The notes under the pieces are model-generated. The model was not told where the DNA came from. It made no database searches and saw only the letters and a list, made by a program, of their open reading frames with translations. Positions 1 to 9,004 of a stretch of 64,000 nt of DNA are shown piece by piece. Origin of the DNA: Lates calcarifer (lineage: Eukaryota > Chordata > Actinopteri > Centropomidae). The translations under genes were made by a program, and so were the position numbers. Every line of letters starts with the position of its first letter. The stretch's first letter is position 1. Where the stretch lies: assembly GCF_001640805.2 (NCBI RefSeq), contig NC_066856.1, positions 1,001,937-1,065,936 of the forward strand, given 5' to 3'.

Positions 1-19
1 AAAAAGTAGAATAAAGAAG

Positions 20-230
20 AACACAATATATTTGTGCTGGATGATCTACCTCCACAGCTTTACGTGAGAAGAAAAAACATTTGACCAAATCATGGCTTTC
101 AGCTGTTATTACAGAGGTAACAAGGAAGAATCTCAACTTGCAACTGGAGTTGAGTTGAATTTGCTTCAACCTGAAGGTCACAGAGGCTGACGATTTGCTG
201 ATCTCTGCTGGGAGAGGAGCTGCACTGGCA
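20..230 (+). other. Protein-like segment at the left edge, unidentified
   Basis: One plus frame is open from about 46 to 153 and reads as a charged, Leu-rich peptide with AVITEVTRKNLNLQLEL in its centre. After one stop it continues open to about 240, with NLKVTEADDLLISAGRG. The texture is protein-like and the two parts are co-linear in the same frame across the stop, which would fit a decayed exon. No start, no splice pair and no domain can be defended. It may belong with the exon-like segments that follow as far as 3006, or it may be chance. I do not recognise the family. Confidence 0.15.
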
Positions 231-540
231 CTTTCATTATAGATAGTTTGATGCTTTGACCAACCACATGCATCAACAGTGTCAGAGTGATGAGGCATTA
301 GTAAGTCATTAGACACCCATGCTCATAGAACTGGAGAGAAAACTACAATTTTTACTATTTATTACTGTTATTTTTAGTATTTTGCCACAGAAAACAAGGA
401 GCCTCACAGGCAAAGAGTGCCACCAAGGTGAGGTGAGGTGAGGCCAAACCCTGCTTGACTTCAACAAATTGAAGGCACTAAGTTATTATGTTTACCCATA
501 AAAAAACATGGGTTATTATTTTGCAAACATCTTGGTTTGA

Positions 541-915
541 ACCCCTCATGCTCTATGTATGGGAGCATTGTCATCGTAGAAGAGACTACTCCCATCAGAA
601 TAGTGATGTTTGACCACAAGATAAAGGTGATCACTCAGGACAACTTTGTATTGATTTGTAGTGGATCCAAACCATACCAAAGAGGAGTACAAACTCCTCA
701 GAGAGGAGTATGATTTATGTAGTCCTAAAGCTAATGATCCTTCTAATTATTTTTGGGTCTTGTTTGTTCCACTGGTGACTGCAGGGAATATGGAAGGTAT
801 CAGTAACTCAATGTTATACTTGAGTAGAGTGAATAAATGTTATTGGTTACTTTTTCATTTGATTTTAATGAAAAGCAACTACTTTGCAGACAGAACTGTA
901 GCTCAATTGCTGTAA
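541..915 (+). other. Open region with two competing protein-like frames, unidentified
   Basis: Two plus frames are open here. One (about 570-711) reads into an Ig-strand-like NFVLICSG and stops at 709-711. The other starts after an acceptor-like TTGATTTGTAG at 650-660 and reads DPNHTKEEYKLLREEYDL, a charged helical stretch, then stays open to 915. They cannot both be coding. The second has the better splice signal and more protein-like composition, but its later part is hydrophobic and unremarkable. There is no donor of good quality. It could be part of the same unidentified gene or relic as the next segments. Confidence 0.15.
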
Positions 916-993
916 TTTTAGACATATTATGATACTCTTGAAATATGATATTCTTGAACTTATGTCACACATCAGGAGTTTGCTTGGTGCCAG

Positions 994-1097
994 TTATGAA
1001 AATTATCCAGTCACTTTACTGTGTAAAATGATAAAAAGAACCAAACCAAACCTTTTGACAAACCCACCGAATCAACTGAAAATCTCGGGTGATACAG
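994..1097 (+). other. Candidate internal exon, unidentified gene (Ig-strand-like)
   Basis: A 104-nt segment lies between an acceptor ending ...GGTGCCAG (AG at 992-993) and a donor that matches the consensus exactly, CAG/GTAAGT (GT at 1098-1099). One frame is open over the whole segment when the first base completes a codon. It includes YPVTLLCKMIKRTKP, where V-T-L-x-C resembles an immunoglobulin B strand, and it ends leaving one base of a split codon. Best splice pair in the window. Identity is unknown; the Ig likeness rests on five residues and is only suggestive. Transcript evidence would decide it. Confidence 0.3.
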
Positions 1098-1224
1098 GTA
1101 AGTGACTGAGAGTTAGAAAAGTCAGAGAGGTCCTTGGTCCTTGGTGACGTGCTCTTCCCTGGGATCACTGAATATGATGCTGTAAGTTACTTACTTTGCT
1201 TCCTTTTTTCTCTCCTCCTGTAAG

Positions 1225-1266
1225 ATCAGCAACTGCTGCATCCATGTACTGAGAGGGGGGTGGGGG
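1225..1266 (+). other. Possible 42-nt small exon
   Basis: A strong polypyrimidine tract (about 1200-1219) leads to AG at 1223-1224, and a GTAAGA donor begins at 1267. The 42-nt stretch continues the frame of 994-1097 without a stop (one base carried over plus two here) and leaves one base. Its end is a run of G, which makes any exact donor uncertain. The next candidate acceptor (1317-1318) does not keep the frame, so the chain breaks here. Confidence 0.15.
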
Positions 1267-1318
1267 GTAAGAAACATCTTGCTGCATATCTTGATGTGAT
1301 GCTGTGTTTTGTCTCCAG

Positions 1319-1429
1319 TTGTGATGCATCGTTGATCTACTGGGTGTACCTCCAGACCATCCTCTGAGTGCTGGGTGGTACACACACAGCTATTTTGTTA
1401 AAAGATCGCCTGGGCACTGGAGACTGAAG
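1319..1429 (+). pseudogene. Possible decayed exon
   Basis: A convincing acceptor, TTTTGTCTCCAG (AG 1317-1318), opens a segment that ends at a GTACCA donor-like site (GT at 1430). The frame with CDASLIYWVYLQ is open for only 18 codons before TGA. A neighbouring frame then reads RPSSECWVVHTQLFC before its own stop. The W preceded by IY recalls an Ig C strand. Two interrupted frames behind a good acceptor suggest a broken exon, or chance. I see no basis for a name. Confidence 0.15.
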
Positions 1430-1536
1430 GTACCACAAGTCCAAAAGTCATCTCATCCTTAACTTATCTTCTTGAACTAAAATGATAATTTCCATCATAT
1501 TTCACAACCTAATCAGTTAATGTGACTTTGTCTCAG

Positions 1537-1612
1537 ATACCTGAGGAGTTCTGGGGAAGTCAAACTCCTCCCAGAGACTACAGGGCCTACCATTTCAACA
1601 TGGAAAACATAG
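1537..1612 (+). other. Candidate exon, unidentified
   Basis: The acceptor TTTGTCTCAG (AG 1535-1536) and a donor ATAG/GTGTTT (GT 1613-1614) enclose 76 nt. One frame is open throughout and reads PEEFWGSQTPPRDYRAYHFN, rich in aromatic and charged residues like real coding sequence. It begins in phase 0 and leaves one base. The same frame runs into TAG a few codons past the donor. Not recognised. Confidence 0.2.
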
Positions 1613-1739
1613 GTGTTTGAGTAGATTGAGCTACAGCTGCTGTGACTGATTCTCTTTTTATGAATCACAAAGTTTACTTTACCTCTGTTGGATTTAGTTA
1701 CCCCTGTCGAACCTAAATATGGTGGACGTTGATAAAAAA

Positions 1740-1834
1740 AAAAAAAGGAGCGCAGATGGATGCTGATAAGAGGATCACCAAGTCAAGTCCTTGCCCATCC
1801 ATTCATCACATGGGGCACCCTCCAATATGGCTTT
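1740..1834 (+). other. Possible exon before a GTAAGT donor
   Basis: A GTAAGTGT donor at about 1835 follows an open frame with RGSPSQVLAHPFITWGTLQY. The upstream side is an A-run (about 1734-1746) instead of a pyrimidine tract, so no acceptor can be placed close by. A better acceptor-like GGATTTAG lies near 1697, but its frame stops before the A-run. A length change in the A-run would join the two frames. Weak support on its own. Confidence 0.15.
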
Positions 1835-1950
1835 AAGTAAGTGTCTGTGTTGGGTGGAGATGGGAAATATTACAGATTATCAGACAATAGGCATACAGCA
1901 AGTCATTTATTATCTATAAGACTGAAGGGATTCACATTATCTGTTGTTTA

Positions 1951-2018
1951 TTTATCCATCCATCCATCCATTATCTATACTGCTTATCTGTTAAGGATCG
2001 CAGGTTGCTGGAGCCTTG
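1951..2018 (-). repeat. SINE-like teleost repeat, 3' tail fragment
   Basis: On plus it reads as a TCCATCCATCCATTATCT run followed by a CTGCTTATCTGTTAAGG...GCAGGTTGCTGGAGCC stretch. This is the reverse complement of the tail of the high-copy teleost repeat also seen at 3193, 6112, 21775 and 59004, whose tail ends GGATAAGC...ATGGATGGA. Only the tail is present. Confidence 0.6.
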
Positions 2019-2600
2019 TTTATTTATTTGTAGGCAAAAAATGTATTTAAAACATCTCTAATTCATTTTTAACCTGTTAATTCAAATTAATGAAATTTCT
2101 AATGAAATCCTAACCAGGAAGAATGAACTGTTAAAAAAAAAAAAAAAGAATTTGTGGAGAATTTACTTAAAGATATCATTATATATCATATCATTTTTTG
2201 ACCATCTGACATGGAATGATAGTAATTTTTCAGTTCAGTTGTGATTAGTTGAAACTAAAATTCAACAAATATGTGGTTCTGTCATAACATATATAATATA
2301 TACATATACAGTATATACAGTAACATTTAACAAAAAGGAGCTAATGTTATGGATATCCTGACAGGAAGTTTGTAGTGTAACCTATAACTCTACTAAATAA
2401 TGTAGTAAGCTATTGGTATGCTTCTCTTTCACCTTGGTAGCAACACTAGTGTAGTGTAGGTAATTAGGACAGTCACATAAATCTTGCTTATATATTCAAA
2501 CTGTTTGTCATAGAAATTGAGAGAGTTCTAATTTGATTACAGATTTGTTTTACAAATTTGAATACTTGCATGCTACAGTTTTTTGGCCATGAATATAACA
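2019..2600. other. AT-rich spacer, no gene seen
   Basis: Simple AT-rich DNA with A-runs (2130-2147), TATATA patches (2286-2320) and no open frame or splice pair worth noting. Confidence 0.5.
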
Positions 2601-2620
2601 GAGTGATTCTTCTTTGGCAG

Positions 2621-2786
2621 CAGTGAAACTCTGCAGGCAAGCACCAGCCACACTACTGAACCAGGAACCAGTGAGACAATGGAACCAGGAACTATCCAAG
2701 AAGCAGACCCAGGACCCATTCAGGAAACAGAACCTGGACTGCAGCCTGTCATCAGAAGAGGAGAGAGAGGGGGAGTATGAAACTTG
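2621..2786 (+). other. Candidate exon with a 24-bp x 4 (8-residue) repeat
   Basis: The acceptor TTCTTCTTTGGCAG (AG 2619-2620) and the donor CTTG/GTGAGA (GT 2787-2788) enclose 166 nt. Inside, about 2658-2753, lie four degenerate 24-bp units, each starting GAACCAGGA or close. In one frame they give EPGTSETM, EPGTIQEA, DPGPIQET, EPGLQPVI; that frame meets TGA at 2778-2780. A second frame is open across the whole segment and leaves TG, which joins a C at 2911 to keep an open frame into the next candidate exon. The protein repeat favours the first frame and the splice continuity favours the second. Which is real, if either, cannot be settled here. A cytoplasmic or stalk-like low-complexity region is the plausible kind of product. 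Confidence 0.3.
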
Positions 2787-2910
2787 GTGAGACTGTAATG
2801 TAATGTAATGGAGAAGTTAGGCCATCAGAGCAGATTAGGGAGTGTGTGTACATCATGACACATCAGGCATGTGATATTAACTGTGTGTGTGCATCTATGT
2901 CTGTTTTTAG

Positions 2911-3006
2911 CCCACTGGATTGGGTAGTGGAGAATTCTGATAACAGTCCAGTGGAGAAGCGCAGGAGCGTCGCATCAACGTCGACGATGAGGAGTAAATC
3001 ACTCTA
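2911..3006 (+). other. Candidate exon, Ser/Lys-rich, unidentified
   Basis: The acceptor TCTGTTTTTAG (AG 2909-2910) is followed by an open frame that contains ENSDNSPVEKRRSVAST and MRSKSLYE, a charged serine-rich stretch typical of a cytoplasmic tail. It continues in frame from the 2621-2786 segment through a split codon. The exon could end near 3010 at GAAG/GTTTTC (weak donor), or the frame could run to TGA at 3035-3037 and be the 3' end of a gene. No family recognised. Confidence 0.3.
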
Positions 3007-3192
3007 TGAAGGTTTTCTATCACAACTCCTTTCTTGATATATGTCTATGTATGCATGTGATATCACCATCAGTGTGTTAGGGCTCTGGGGGGAGCTGAGG
3101 GGAGGTGCTATCACAGGTGCATCCTCTTTTGACACACCTGTGAGAAAGATGTCGGCTGTCAGGAGTTGTGTTGGAAAAACTTTCATAGCTCT

Positions 3193-3362
3193 GGGCAGCA
3201 CGGTGGCTTGGTGGTTAGCACTGTGGCCTCACAAGAGCCTCTGCTCTTCTCTGTGTGGAGTTTGCATGCTCTCCCGTGTCCCGTGTTTTCTCTGGGTACT
3301 CCTGTTTCCTCCCACAATCCCAAAACATACAGCTTAGGTTGATTGGAGACTCTAAATTGACA
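3193..3362 (+). repeat. tRNA-type SINE-like teleost repeat, nearly full 5' part
   Basis: Starts GGGCAGCACGGTGGCTTGG, with an A-box-like TGGCTTGGTGGTTAGCACT. It runs through TGTGTGGAGTTTGCATG, a promoter-free body with CTTTCCTCCCACAAT, and ends near TTGGAGACTCTAAATTG. The usual B-box-like GGTTCGA segment is deleted between 3238 and 3245. This family is very common in teleost genomes; I do not assign a database name. It interrupts the region just after the exon-like cluster. Confidence 0.75.
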
Positions 3363-3409
3363 ACAAATCTGATATCTATATCTAATACCCCTGTACTACT
3401 GTCCTCTAC

Positions 3410-3560
3410 ATACTACTGTCCCATCACTTACTATTCTCTACACACAACTACCTTGTTCCTCTCTCTTTCTCAACCCAACCGGTGGAGGCAGATGGCCGCC
3501 ACCCTGAGTATGGTTCTACTCAAGGTTTCTGCCTCAACACACTGTCCACTGCACTCTACT
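3410..3560 (+). repeat. High-copy teleost repeat (CCCAACCGG family), partial
   Basis: A pyrimidine-rich stretch with CTCTCTTTCTCAACCCAACC and then GGAGGCAGATGGCCGCC, CCTGAGTATGGTTCT and AAGGTTTCTGCCTC matches a dispersed teleost repeat that I recognise. The usual tail (AGTTTTTCCTTGCCACTGT and the GCGCTATATAAATAAA end) is lost or strongly diverged. The opposite-orientation copy at 31786-31975 supports the assignment. Confidence 0.6.
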
Positions 3561-3599
3561 TGTCTTCAATACACCTCAAAGTACAGGGGGTATTGGACT

Positions 3600-4740
3600 A
3601 TACAAACTGGGTGAAGATAGGGAAAATATAATTGATGTATAATTTGGACAACATAATCATAATGATTTGGACAATAAATATTTTAAACACAAAAATTAAT
3701 CTGTTTAATGATTTCTTTCAATTAAACAATCCACTGATACTTTTTTGATATAATGTTTGAGATGTATTTGTATTACTGTCTACGTGTCATGTGTAATGTC
3801 AGGATAAATGATTAAATGTAAATCGACTTCATGTCACCTGGTAGAAAAATACATTAATGTTATCACAGTAGTGTTAAAGGGATAATCTGTGACCCAAACT
3901 ACATCTCAAGTTAGTTTACTCTTGTGATGCTGTAACATCCAGAATTTGTCTGAAATAGGCCTCTATCTATATCATGATCAGCTGAGGAACAGAAAATGTT
4001 GAGTTTTATCTCTAGAGTTGACACTGTTTTATTTTGTGTTTTTACTGATTTTAATTATCTGTTTGTTTTGGAGAGGAGGATACCTCTGTGGATAATTTAG
4101 GTCCCAGTAAAAACATTGTGAATGATCAAGACTGATACAAGACTAACCTAAATACAAGCTGAGGAACTAGAAACAACATGAGCTAACGTAAGTGGCAGCA
4201 CAGCTAACAGCCCGCAGCTGTTCCCGCACAAACTATGAAAACTGAAGGAATATTAACATACATATGAAACGCAATGAGTTGTTTCACAATGAAAGAATGC
4301 AATAATCAGAATCAGAATAAACTACATTTTTAAAATGTGGTTCAAACAGGGTAGGTCATTCTGGCAGGCAGGTAATATCTATCAGAATAAACTGAAGAAA
4401 AAGTCAGCTACTTCTTTCACCCAGCTAAAGGACCTGGATGGCATTCACAGAGAACTGATACTGGCGCCTGTGTTTGACAACACTGAAGACGTGGAAGTTC
4501 TATGAGGAAATCATAGATGTCTGAGGGTATTCAGGGTATTGTGAGTGCCAAATGGACTATAATGAATAACTTAGGAAAATAAGTAGTAGCGTAGTTTTAC
4601 TGTTGCTGTGATTTGCTGTGAATAAAGGGCAACAGAAATTTTCATCATTTTTTTCAGTGTCTGTGTTTTTTGCTTTGTTTACTTTCCAGTGAAACGCTCA
4701 ATAATTCTCTTTGATTATTTCATGAAAAGCAAAGAGCTAC
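3600..4740. other. Spacer, no gene seen
   Basis: AT-rich unique-looking DNA. No frame over 60 codons, no repeat I recognise and no good splice pair. Confidence 0.5.
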
Positions 4741-4829
4741 GTCAGTAAATGTATATTAAGATAAGCCTTTTATTGACCCCCAATCCCTTGAGCAAATTTA
4801 GGTTTTCCCACAGCAGAAGAACAGAAATT
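4741..4829 (+). repeat. Teleost repeat terminus (TAAGATAAG...CCTTTTATTGA)
   Basis: TTAAGATAAGCCTTTTATTG followed by CAAATTTAGGTTTTCCCACA and CAGCAGAAGAACA resembles the terminal part of a dispersed fish element whose ends read AAGATAAG...CTTTATTAGTCCC and GGAAATTT...CACAGCAGCA. It abuts the hairpin at 4830, so the hairpin may be internal to this element. Confidence 0.4.
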
Positions 4830-4889
4830 GCACCAAGTAGAACCCCGCGGCTGCCGGTCCCCCGACAGGCGTGGGGTTCTTCTTGGTGC
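4830..4889. other. 60-bp GC-rich near-perfect hairpin
   Basis: Left arm 4830-4858 (GCACCAAG T AGAACCCC ...) and right arm 4861-4889 (... GGGGTTCT T CTTGGTGC) are reverse complements over 29 positions. There are four mismatches; one of them is a G-T wobble if transcribed and one is at the tip. The loop is only a few bases. It is GC-rich in AT-rich surroundings. Possible readings are a foldback within a transposon, a terminal-repeat junction or a transcribed hairpin; the tiny loop is unlike a typical microRNA precursor. The arms are read directly from the sequence; the function is unknown. Confidence 0.8.
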
Positions 4890-5126
4890 AGGTCGTATGA
4901 CATGGTTCTGCAACTGCATGACCGCCAGACACAGAACGAATGAGTGCACCCCACCAGTTGCACATTTCCATCATGGATGAAGGCAGCCACCTGCACAGAT
5001 AGAACTTTGTCCCTTGTCCTCAGACTGGACAGTTGCCTGCTTTGCTTTCTGACCAAATGTGAAATGGATCTGTGTCAAGCTACTGGGAGGAGCACATTGA
5101 TGAATAACACATCATTTCCTCTTTCC

Positions 5127-5300
5127 AGTAGGTGGCGTTATGACAGTGGCTGAATATTGGCATGTAGATGTGTTCAGGCCTTCAGGCCATGACACTAATC
5201 AAATGTGTGAAGTCCGGGGCAGATTAGACAGTGAGGGAGTTACAACAACTTCCTGTTTCATGGCAAAGCATTGAAACTGCTGCCCTTTGCTGCTCCACAA
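5127..5300 (+). repeat. High-copy teleost repeat (AGTAGGTGGCGTTATGACAG type)
   Basis: AGTAGGTGGCGTTATGACAG, then a TTCAGGCCATGACACTAATC-type segment, GTGAAGTCCGGGGCAGATTA, and CAACTTCCTGTTTCATGGCA form an ordered series that I recognise from a dispersed teleost repeat with CACTAGGTGGCGCTA at its start. The copy fades after about 5300. Confidence 0.6.
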
Positions 5301-6105
5301 AACATTCAACCAGTTACTGGATGTTTTCCACACCACATGCCCTGCTCCATATACTTGCCAATCATTGCAACATCCTCAATCTCACCATGACCGACAGCAC
5401 GAGCTGTAATAGCACCATGCACAGAATGTGTAAAATGTTTTGTTCTCTCAGTGGCTACGTCTCACAGTCTGACCTAGTTCCTGTAGGCTCAGGGACAACT
5501 TTTCATTTGTGTCTTTAGCATGTTTCTAGAAATCTGTTTCTACTATGTTTCTCTACTCTCTCCTGGTTGCATTTTACAAAAACTACTGCTGCATCAGGAA
5601 CTGGAGCCTCATTATGGTGAATATCCATGATCATAAGGAGATGCCTCCTCTTCCCATTTTGCCTCCGATACATACATACAGCAGCCATTCAGGCACAGCT
5701 GTGCTGATAATTACTGTTCCATACAACAACCGAATGAAGACATAAGAAAAGACTCCTCTTTTTTAGAAATGGCTGTGCAAAGGTGTGTTTTTTTTTATCA
5801 AATTAAACAGGATGCAGTCACTTGCATATTAATCAGAGGTTACCTGTCCTCTCCCAGCATCCTTCACTTTACTCATGCCTGCACATTTCTCTGTGAACAC
5901 TTGTTGCATTATCCAGAGAGAGTCATTAACATAATGCAAAGGAAAACATGTGTGGAGGGCACTCGCTATCTACCTGCCTCTGGAAGATGCCTTTTCTGCT
6001 GCTGTTTGAAACAGCATACAGCATTTTTATTTACACATCTTGCATCCTCTGGGAGCTACAGTTTCCTCAGGTGAATTGGGAACTGTGAGTTACTCCTAGG
6101 TGTGG
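5301..6105. other. Spacer, no gene seen
   Basis: Open frames of 66-101 codons occur on plus (5231-5518, 5545-5745, 5769-6074) but overlap repeat sequence or lack splice signals and domain features. I read them as chance frames. Confidence 0.45.
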
Positions 6106-6111
6106 ACATGA

Positions 6112-6212
6112 GTGTGAAACCTGTCTAGGAAGCTTTCCTTCCTTCCACCTAGTTCATGTTCAGATGGGATGACCCTGAACAGAATAAGTGTGTTAAAAAA
6201 TGAATGGATGTA
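6112..6212 (+). repeat. SINE-like teleost repeat, 3' tail
   Basis: GTGAAACCTGTCTAGG...ATGACCCTGAACAGAATAAG...AAAAAATGAATGGATG matches the 3' third of the SINE-like family (consensus-like GACCCTGAACAGGATAAGC then ATGGATGGA) in plus orientation. Confidence 0.6.
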
Positions 6213-6265
6213 CTGAAAATGCAGTGTAGATGTCAAGCAGATAGATGTCAGTCTGTCTGTCACTC

Positions 6266-6330
6266 CACTTGCCCATCTTTGGACTGTGGGAGAAAACATT
6301 CAGGAAACTCCACACAGAACAGACTGTCAG
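6266..6330 (-). repeat. SINE-like teleost repeat, internal fragment in opposite orientation
   Basis: TTTGGACTGTGGGAGAAAAC followed by AAACTCCACACAGAACA is the reverse complement of the middle of the same family, with the segment between them shortened. It faces the plus-strand tail just upstream, so two fragments lie in inverted order. Confidence 0.6.
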
Positions 6331-6339
6331 TGAAACCCT

Positions 6340-7395
6340 GAGTGCAGTCACACATTCTTTCAAACTAAAAAGCCACAACAGGCATTTGTTGCTATTTTGC
6401 CTCCACTTCAAACGTTAGATATATGTGTATGTTATATAAACAGAAAAAAAGTGTCTGATGAAACTTAAATGAATGGTGAAGACAGACCTTGCTGCACAGC
6501 ACAAACATCAGCTCTGGACCAACTTAAACTTAAAACTTGGTATTTATTTAAACATTAAATACCAAATACCAAGCAAGAGCAAGCAACACATTTCATACAT
6601 GCTTCATCAGGCTCGACTGGCCTGTCTGCCTCTGACCAGCTTCCATCTGAATTATACCTCTCTACAGACAACCTCTACCTTTTATATTAAATACAACTAA
6701 ACCCTTAAAGTCTTCAAAGGAAATGTATTCTTTTTTAATAACACTTATGTGGCAAATTAGTTGCAGATTGACTTTTGTTGTTGTGCTTTCTTTGTTTCCT
6801 TCTGTTGTCAATTCAATTAACAGAAAGAACATAAAAAACTAAAGTAAAGATGGCAGCAGCTGTTAAGAAGAATCTGATTTTACTTTGAATAAAATGTATA
6901 AAATGTTATGACATGTACAGCCACACACAAAGCTCATCCATTTAATTCTCACACTGGTGTGACTCTGGCCAGCATCCAGCTTGATGTAAATTGTACTGTT
7001 GTCAGTGACTGTCTATAGGAGCAGATCTTTAAGCTATGAGCATGCAAAGAACGAGGTTGGGAAGGATCCATAGTTTCCATTAAGAGTAATTTCTTGTCTG
7101 ATCATTTGCTGAGTAAACATGCAATCCTTCCAAGTGGCCCATTATGAACAAAGACAATGCCAAACTGTGTAAAATCAATTCATCAAAATAGGTGAAAGTA
7201 AAGCAAGTTAGTTGCTGGCAACAAAGATGCATAGTATGACTTTTATTATTAAAAATGCTTAGTAATATTTCTAGTAATACTGTTCAATTTTGTTTTAGTG
7301 GACAACTGTAAGATAAGCTGTTTGCAATAACAGAGGTACAAACAGGAAGCAGGTTTGTTACTGTAATTTGCAGTACATCACTTTCATCCATTTTT
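6340..7395. other. Spacer, no gene seen
   Basis: AT-rich, no repeat family or exon-like segment that I can support. Confidence 0.45.
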
Positions 7396-7398
7396 TAA

Positions 7399-7460
7399 AT
7401 TCAAGATTCAAGATTCAAGAAACTTTATTTATCCTGAGGGAAATTGCTGTGCACCAGTTG
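7399..7460 (+). repeat. Teleost repeat terminus with ATTCAAG x3
   Basis: Three copies of ATTCAAG (7399-7419) lead into AACTTTATTTATCCTGAGGG and AAATTGCTGTGCACCAG. This is a common end motif of dispersed fish elements (CTTTATT...CCTGAGGGGAAATTG). Only about 60 bp are recognisable. Confidence 0.5.
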
Positions 7461-8770
7461 CAATACAGAGGTGGAAAATGTTATCTAAAAAACTATGAAA
7501 TGCAATACGTCACCACAATATTCACATGAACACATATATTCAGTTAGCTGACCTCAGAATGTATTAGATCCCACAAGTGCATTCATAGAGAAAAGGTCTA
7601 AAACCAAAACATAAAGTGTGAGAATAAATACGCTCCTCAGAACAACAACTTTAAAGTAAAAAATATATTTCTGGTTAAGTTTTGACTTTGTGTGTATACT
7701 GTTTATTTATAGCTGTCAGTCACTTTGACTTTGTAGTAGTGTAGGAAACTAAACTACAACTGAAGTAGTTGCTGAAACATGCAGAGAAGAAAACTGGTTT
7801 AAGTACTTAAAAAATATTATATTTAATACTATTATGAATCAAATTTTGTTTTCAGATGAAGGAAATGTGGTGCTCTCTGTGTACTGTACATATTCTCCTA
7901 TTCAGTGACATATACACACTGAGTGAACTATGAAACCTGAAGCCTTGAGGCACAACATGCATGATCATTAAACTGGAGTCATTAATTCAAAGTAATTGTC
8001 AAAGTAAAAGAATGTATGCAGACACTGTATGTTTTCATACAGTGTTGTAATATGAATAAAGCTGATAAAACAAGACATGAACTGGTCTATAAATTGAAAA
8101 TGATTTTAAGGACAAGTGTCTGATGTTTCAACCATGACAGCTGTATTTCTTTCTTATTTCTATTTGGTAAATTGTCTCAGGAGCTCCACTAAGAATCTCC
8201 TGTGACAGCTGACTTCTGCTTGGTACAGAACTGATGGAAAAACAACAACTGGGCTGTGTAGACCTGTTCTGCCTTCTGTTACATGTGTAGTGTACTGCCA
8301 ATAACATAGCTCAGTTCATTATAAGTTTTTACTACTGCTCAGAAAACCTCAGCATGTGTTCTCTTCACTGCCAAGTCTTAAAAAAGGGGGGAACCTTCCA
8401 GTTCTTCCAGAGTGTGGTGGGAAATCAGTTCCTTATCTGGTGCTTCTGTCTATGGAAGCAACAACTTCTGTGTTTTCATTCTCCAGTTAATCAAGTGAGT
8501 CCTTTATTTTTGGAATCATTTATTTGATTTCTTTGCCCTGTTAGGATGGAGGACATGTTGAGACTCTCATGTACTCTCATGTATTTGATATGATCACAGT
8601 TAGTTTTTAACTGCAAATGTTATATTTGCTATTTCTAAGAACATCAGTAACATCCAGTGTGAATAAGCACAGATAATTAGAACAGTCTGACTTGTTCAGG
8701 GATGTGCTGGTGATGGAAGCAGCTGCCTTGAAAGTAATTACAGATGTGACTGACAAAGAGCAAAAAAATA
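7461..8770. other. Spacer, no gene seen
   Basis: AT-rich DNA without a supported repeat, frame or exon. Confidence 0.45.
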
Positions 8771-8772
8771 TA

Positions 8773-8812
8773 CCGTAATTTACGGACTATTGAGCGCACT
8801 TGAATATAAGAT
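8773..8812 (+). mobile_element. DNA-transposon terminus (ACCGTAATTTACGG)
   Basis: TACCGTAATTTACGGACTAT then TGAGCGCACTTGAATATAAG is a terminal sequence that I recognise from dispersed vertebrate DNA repeats. CCGTAA and TTACGG form a perfect small palindrome around a central T. I do not find the opposite end nearby, so this may be a solo or truncated end. Confidence 0.5.
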
Positions 8813-9004
8813 CTGATGCAGCCCGCGCCTCTCTGTCTGCAGTCACTACTCTGTCTCCAGCATTGTCCCGCCCACAGCACCATCTGATTGGTTACACCCA
8901 CAGCAACAGCCAATCAGCAGTGAAAATTGTGCATGCACAGTGCTCATACACACTGAACAACTCTGCTTTTTGCACCACAATCTGGTGCTGCTCAACTGGG
9001 ACTA

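Noticed and set aside
421..445. (TGAGG)n short tandem
   Set aside because: About three units only; too short to matter.
3041..3614. Plus frames of 98 and 119 codons
   Set aside because: They lie across the SINE-like copy (3193-3362) and the CCCAACCGG repeat, so they are repeat sequence read as protein.
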